Assembly (NCBI RefSeq): GCF_030418165.1
Contig: NZ_JAUHTQ010000014.1
Location: 1-64,000 of the forward strand
Length of the DNA stretch: 64,000 bases
Origin: Ureibacillus aquaedulcis
GTDB lineage: Bacteria > Bacillota > Bacilli > Bacillales_A > Planococcaceae
Direction of reading: 5' to 3'
The translations under genes and the position numbers were made by a program. The notes under the pieces are model-generated. The model ran no database searches and was not told the DNA's origin. It saw nothing but the letters and a program-made list of their open reading frames with translations. Shown piece after piece: positions 61,525-64,000 of the stretch (positions are counted from its first letter, which is position 1; each line of letters starts with the position of its first letter).

Positions 61525-62979
61525 TTACATTTGATGCTCTACTTTAACACGTTTAACAAACAATGAAATGATGAAACCAACAATCGCCATAATAATGCCG
61601 AAAATGAATGCATCCTGAACTCCTGCCGTAAATGCAAGCAAAGGATTTAGCGGATTGGCTGGGTCTTCCGGCGTGAATGATTCTAGACCTGAAGACATGA
61701 TAGAGATGGCAACAGCTGTCCCGATAGCTCCGGCAACCTGCTGCAACGTATTCATGATGGCCGTCCCATCAGGGTACAGCTCACGCGGCAGTTGATTCAG
61801 ACCGTTTGTCTGTGCAGGCATCATGATCATGGAGACCCCGATCATTGTAATGATATGCAAAGCAATAACAAAAGCGGAAGTCGTCTCGATTGTTATCGTA
61901 GAGAATCCAAACATTGCTCCAAGCAAGATGACAATTCCAATTCTAACGAGCCATTTTGGGCCGTACTTGTCAAACAATCCACCCATAACCGGGGATAATA
62001 TCCCATTGATGATCCCACCTGGCAAAAGTAGAAGCCCGGCAGCAAACGTAGTAAGTGCTAGTGAAGTTTGTAAGTAAAGCGGTAAAAGAATCATCGTTGA
62101 CAACAATACCATCATACAAACAAGAACTAATAAAAGACCAACTGTAAACATTGGATACTTGAATGCTCTTAAATTCAGCATAGGCTGCCGCATTTTCGTT
62201 TGTCGAATTGAAAACAATATTAAGGAAACCACACCGACGATAATGGCGATAATTACAGTTGGATTTCCCCAGCCGCCCCCTTCTCCCGCACTGCTGAATC
62301 CGAATACGATTCCTCCAAATCCAAGTGTAGATAATAGAATAGAAAGAAAATCGATTTTTGGCTTTGTTGGTGTTGCAACATTTTGCATAAAGAATGAACC
62401 GAAAATAAGGGCTCCGATTAATAGCGGTAGTGAAACCCAGAAAATCCAGTGCCAAGTTAGATTATTAATAATAATACCTGAAATAGTCGGACCGACAGCC
62501 GGTGCAAACATAATAACAAGTCCTATAATACCCATAATGCGACCGCGTTTATGAGGCGGGATAATCAATAGTATTGTATTAAACATTAATGGCAGTAATA
62601 AGGCTGTTCCGACTGCCTGCACAATACGCGCAATCATCAATACCGAAAAAGTCGGCGCAATACCTGCTATTAACGTACCTATAATAGAAGCAATAAGTGA
62701 TGTAATGAATAGCTGCCTTGTAGTAAACCATTGCATGATGAGTCCTGAAACAGGTACAAGAATACCTAATGTAAGAAGATAGCCCGTGGTTAACCACTGT
62801 GCCGTTGTTTCATGTATACCAAAATCCTTTATAAGATTTGTTAATGCCATATTTAGGGCTGTTTCGCTAAACAGGCCTATAAATCCAGCAACAACAAATG
62901 AAATGATGATTGGAACAACACGTAACTCACCAATATTAATTTCTACCGATTTCATTTGCTGTGTATTACTCATTTCCAT
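61525..62979 (-). CDS. lmrB: DHA2-family MFS exporter, LmrB-like
   Basis: 484 residues, 14 membrane helices. FSETALNMALTNLIKDFGIH and QWLTTGYLLTLGILVPVSGL, then IARIVQAVGTALLLPLMFN and GPTISGIIINNLTWHWIF are EmrB/QacA-type signatures. Close relative of the pump at 52015. It lies 3 nt after an LmrA-like TetR gene, the same order as lmrA-lmrB of B. subtilis, which gives lincomycin and puromycin resistance. Drug range is inferred from that. Confidence 0.88.
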   Translation of the reverse strand: MEMSNTQQMKSVEINIGELRVVPIIISFVVAGFIGLFSETALNMALTNLIKDFGIHETTAQWLTTGYLLTLGILVPVSGLIMQWFTTRQLFITSLIASIIGTLIAGIAPTFSVLMIARIVQAVGTALLLPLMFNTILLIIPPHKRGRIMGIIGLVIMFAPAVGPTISGIIINNLTWHWIFWVSLPLLIGALIFGSFFMQNVATPTKPKIDFLSILLSTLGFGGIVFGFSSAGEGGGWGNPTVIIAIIVGVVSLILFSIRQTKMRQPMLNLRAFKYPMFTVGLLLVLVCMMVLLSTMILLPLYLQTSLALTTFAAGLLLLPGGIINGILSPVMGGLFDKYGPKWLVRIGIVILLGAMFGFSTITIETTSAFVIALHIITMIGVSMIMMPAQTNGLNQLPRELYPDGTAIMNTLQQVAGAIGTAVAISIMSSGLESFTPEDPANPLNPLLAFTAGVQDAFIFGIIMAIVGFIISLFVKRVKVEHQM

Positions 62980-62982
62980 TTT

Positions 62983-63576
62983 TTATTTCTCTCCTTGTGT
63001 CTCTTGATTTCTTTCTAACAGGAAGGATAACTGCTTTGCAATGCTGCGCAATGGATTTCCATCTTGATATGTGATGGATAAAATGCATGCACCTTCGATC
63101 ATCGCCGTTAAGGTTATCCCTAATTCTTCTGCCCGTTCTATTTCAAACCCGTACTGTATAAGGATTTGAGCATGCAGAGACTGTAAATCCTTGAAAACCA
63201 TTTCACATGAAGACCGGAGCTTTTCATGCGTAAATGCTGTTTCCGATGCAATTAACCCAATTGATAACCCGTCTATACAACTTCTCTTATCAAATACAGC
63301 AGCTACATTATGGACATAATATTCGTATGCTTCTGCAGCTGAATTTTTACCAATTAAGTCATTTTCAGCTCCTTCCAACACAAGCTTTCTCATCATGGAG
63401 ATGGCTTCTGTGGCAATTTCCTCTTTTCCATTGGGGAAATGATAATAAATCGAACCTTTGGGAGCTCCACTTTCTTCAATGATTTGATTAAGCCCTGTTC
63501 CGTTATAACCTTGTCGTTGAAAAAGCCGTGTTGCAGTTTGTAAGATGACTTCCCTAGTATTATGTTTTTCCTTCAT
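62983..63576 (-). CDS. lmrA: TetR-family repressor, LmrA/YxaF-like
   Basis: 197 residues. HTH: REVILQTATRLFQRQGYNGT and QIIEESGAPKGSIYYHFPNG, with the KEEIATEAI segment and C-terminal TetR_C region typical of LmrA/YxaF. First gene of a two-gene unit with the MFS pump. An operator-like sequence overlaps its promoter (63598-63614). Confidence 0.88.
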   Translation of the reverse strand: MKEKHNTREVILQTATRLFQRQGYNGTGLNQIIEESGAPKGSIYYHFPNGKEEIATEAISMMRKLVLEGAENDLIGKNSAAEAYEYYVHNVAAVFDKRSCIDGLSIGLIASETAFTHEKLRSSCEMVFKDLQSLHAQILIQYGFEIERAEELGITLTAMIEGACILSITYQDGNPLRSIAKQLSFLLERNQETQGEK

Positions 63577-63597
63577 CCAAAGCTCACCCCAAAAAAA

Positions 63598-63614
63598 TTA
63601 TAGCAACCGGTCTA
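63598..63614. promoter_or_regulatory. LmrA/YxaF-type operator
   Basis: Minus strand TAGACCGGTTGCTATAA resembles, from memory, the B. subtilis LmrA/YxaF consensus ATAGACCRGTCACTATA with two differences in the right half. It overlaps a TATAAT -10 and lies about 25 bp before the repressor gene. Confidence 0.6.
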
Positions 63615-63736
63615 GAGTATGGTAACGAATATTTCTATATGAGTCAATAAGAATGACTTTAAATTTATATAACCTTTACAATGGATTGTGCGCAACAACA
63701 TTCAAACAAATTAGGAATAGATTAGGGTATTTATTA

Positions 63737-63760
63737 TGATCAGTCACCTGATCAGTCACC
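63737..63760. repeat. Tandem 12-bp repeat
   Basis: TGATCAGTCACC twice in tandem. The unit contains TGATCA. It lies in the gap upstream of lmrA; 63615-63862 otherwise shows no gene. Confidence 0.8.
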
Positions 63761-63862
63761 TCCGCTTTACAAAATTAAATGAAAAAGAAGCTCCCCAAAA
63801 GTTTTCACAACTAATGAGTTGCCTCCATGGAATTTGTATGTTAGGCGATAAATAATTCTTGT

Positions 63863-64000
63863 TCATTTTTCTTGCTTCAAAAATTTCAGTAATCGATGAT
63901 AAGGACATTTTGATAATGAAGTATCATCATCCCGCAAAAAATACTGTTTCCATTCAAAGTTATCTTTGGCACCGTAACTGTTCAAGTCTGGATGGACAGG
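63863..64000 (-). CDS. C-terminus of an unrecognised protein, cut by the window edge
   Basis: The last 45 residues of a minus-strand gene: begins PVHPDLNSYGAKDNFEWKQY and ends CPYHRLLKFLKQEK, stop TGA at 63863-63865. The frame is fully open to the edge. Composition is protein-like with several aromatic residues, but the family is not recognised. Confidence 0.6.
   Translation of the reverse strand, partial: PVHPDLNSYGAKDNFEWKQYFLRDDDTSLSKCPYHRLLKFLKQEK

Noticed and set aside
61970-62455. 161-aa minus-strand frame inside lmrB
   Set aside because: Out-of-frame reading of a clear membrane transporter.

Overview
The window is an AT-rich Gram-positive chromosome segment. Strong Shine-Dalgarno sites, the gene order yeaC-yeaD-yebA / guaA / pbuG, Bacillus-type riboswitches, an S-layer-homology protein, a LysM/GH18 spore-type glucosidase, DesK/DesR and Ku/LigD all point to Bacillales. 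The S-layer protein and general style suggest a Planococcaceae member (Solibacillus or Lysinibacillus-like); that genus-level guess is inference.

Layout. 1-430: the promoter and boxA leader of an rRNA operon whose genes lie off the left edge. 437-2110: pbuG with a guanine-class riboswitch and PurBox-like sites. 2214-5515: a stress-type protein pair, then a predicted metal-linked permease pair under a Zur-like box. 5532-16779: a guaA integration hotspot. An 87-bp perfect duplication of the guaA 3' end (6333-6419 and 16693-16779) brackets a 10.4-kb island with a tyrosine integrase, a serine recombinase, a DNA-binding replication-like protein, a zinc-ribbon regulator and candidate defence genes (nucleotide-hydrolase/TIR-like protein, Abi_C-like protein, HEPN-like protein). 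A third, diverged guaA tail at 5609 records an older insertion. 16695-22835: guaA with its own variant purine aptamer, then the tgpA/DUF58/MoxR operon.

23021-25799: NAD biosynthesis (nadE, pncB). 25800-26431: a regulatory gap with two GlnR/TnrA-type boxes and a terminated short transcript candidate. 26432-29049: FetAB-like transporter and proline dehydrogenase. 29116-32073: desaturase with DesK/DesR. 32460-38145: coproporphyrinogen oxidase, Sel1 protein, LysR, esterase, EndoQ. 38366-42157: chemoreceptor, DUF423, PTS IIC-like permease. 42216-44999: divergent Ku and LigD (NHEJ). 45103-46458: a 21-bp repeat array, CtaG and DUF2243. 46664-51750: SLH protein, LysM-GH18 hydrolase with an apparent ATT start, YkuI-like EAL protein. 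52015-63576: two DHA2-type efflux pumps with TetR regulators, a second chemoreceptor behind a sigma-D promoter, a Tat-exported GMC oxidoreductase pair, a lipoprotein and a secreted beta-helix protein. An unrecognised gene runs off the right edge.

Most host genes are housekeeping. The unusual material is the guaA island and its nested attachment sites, the int hairpin, the nitrogen-box intergenic region, and several non-coding repeats.
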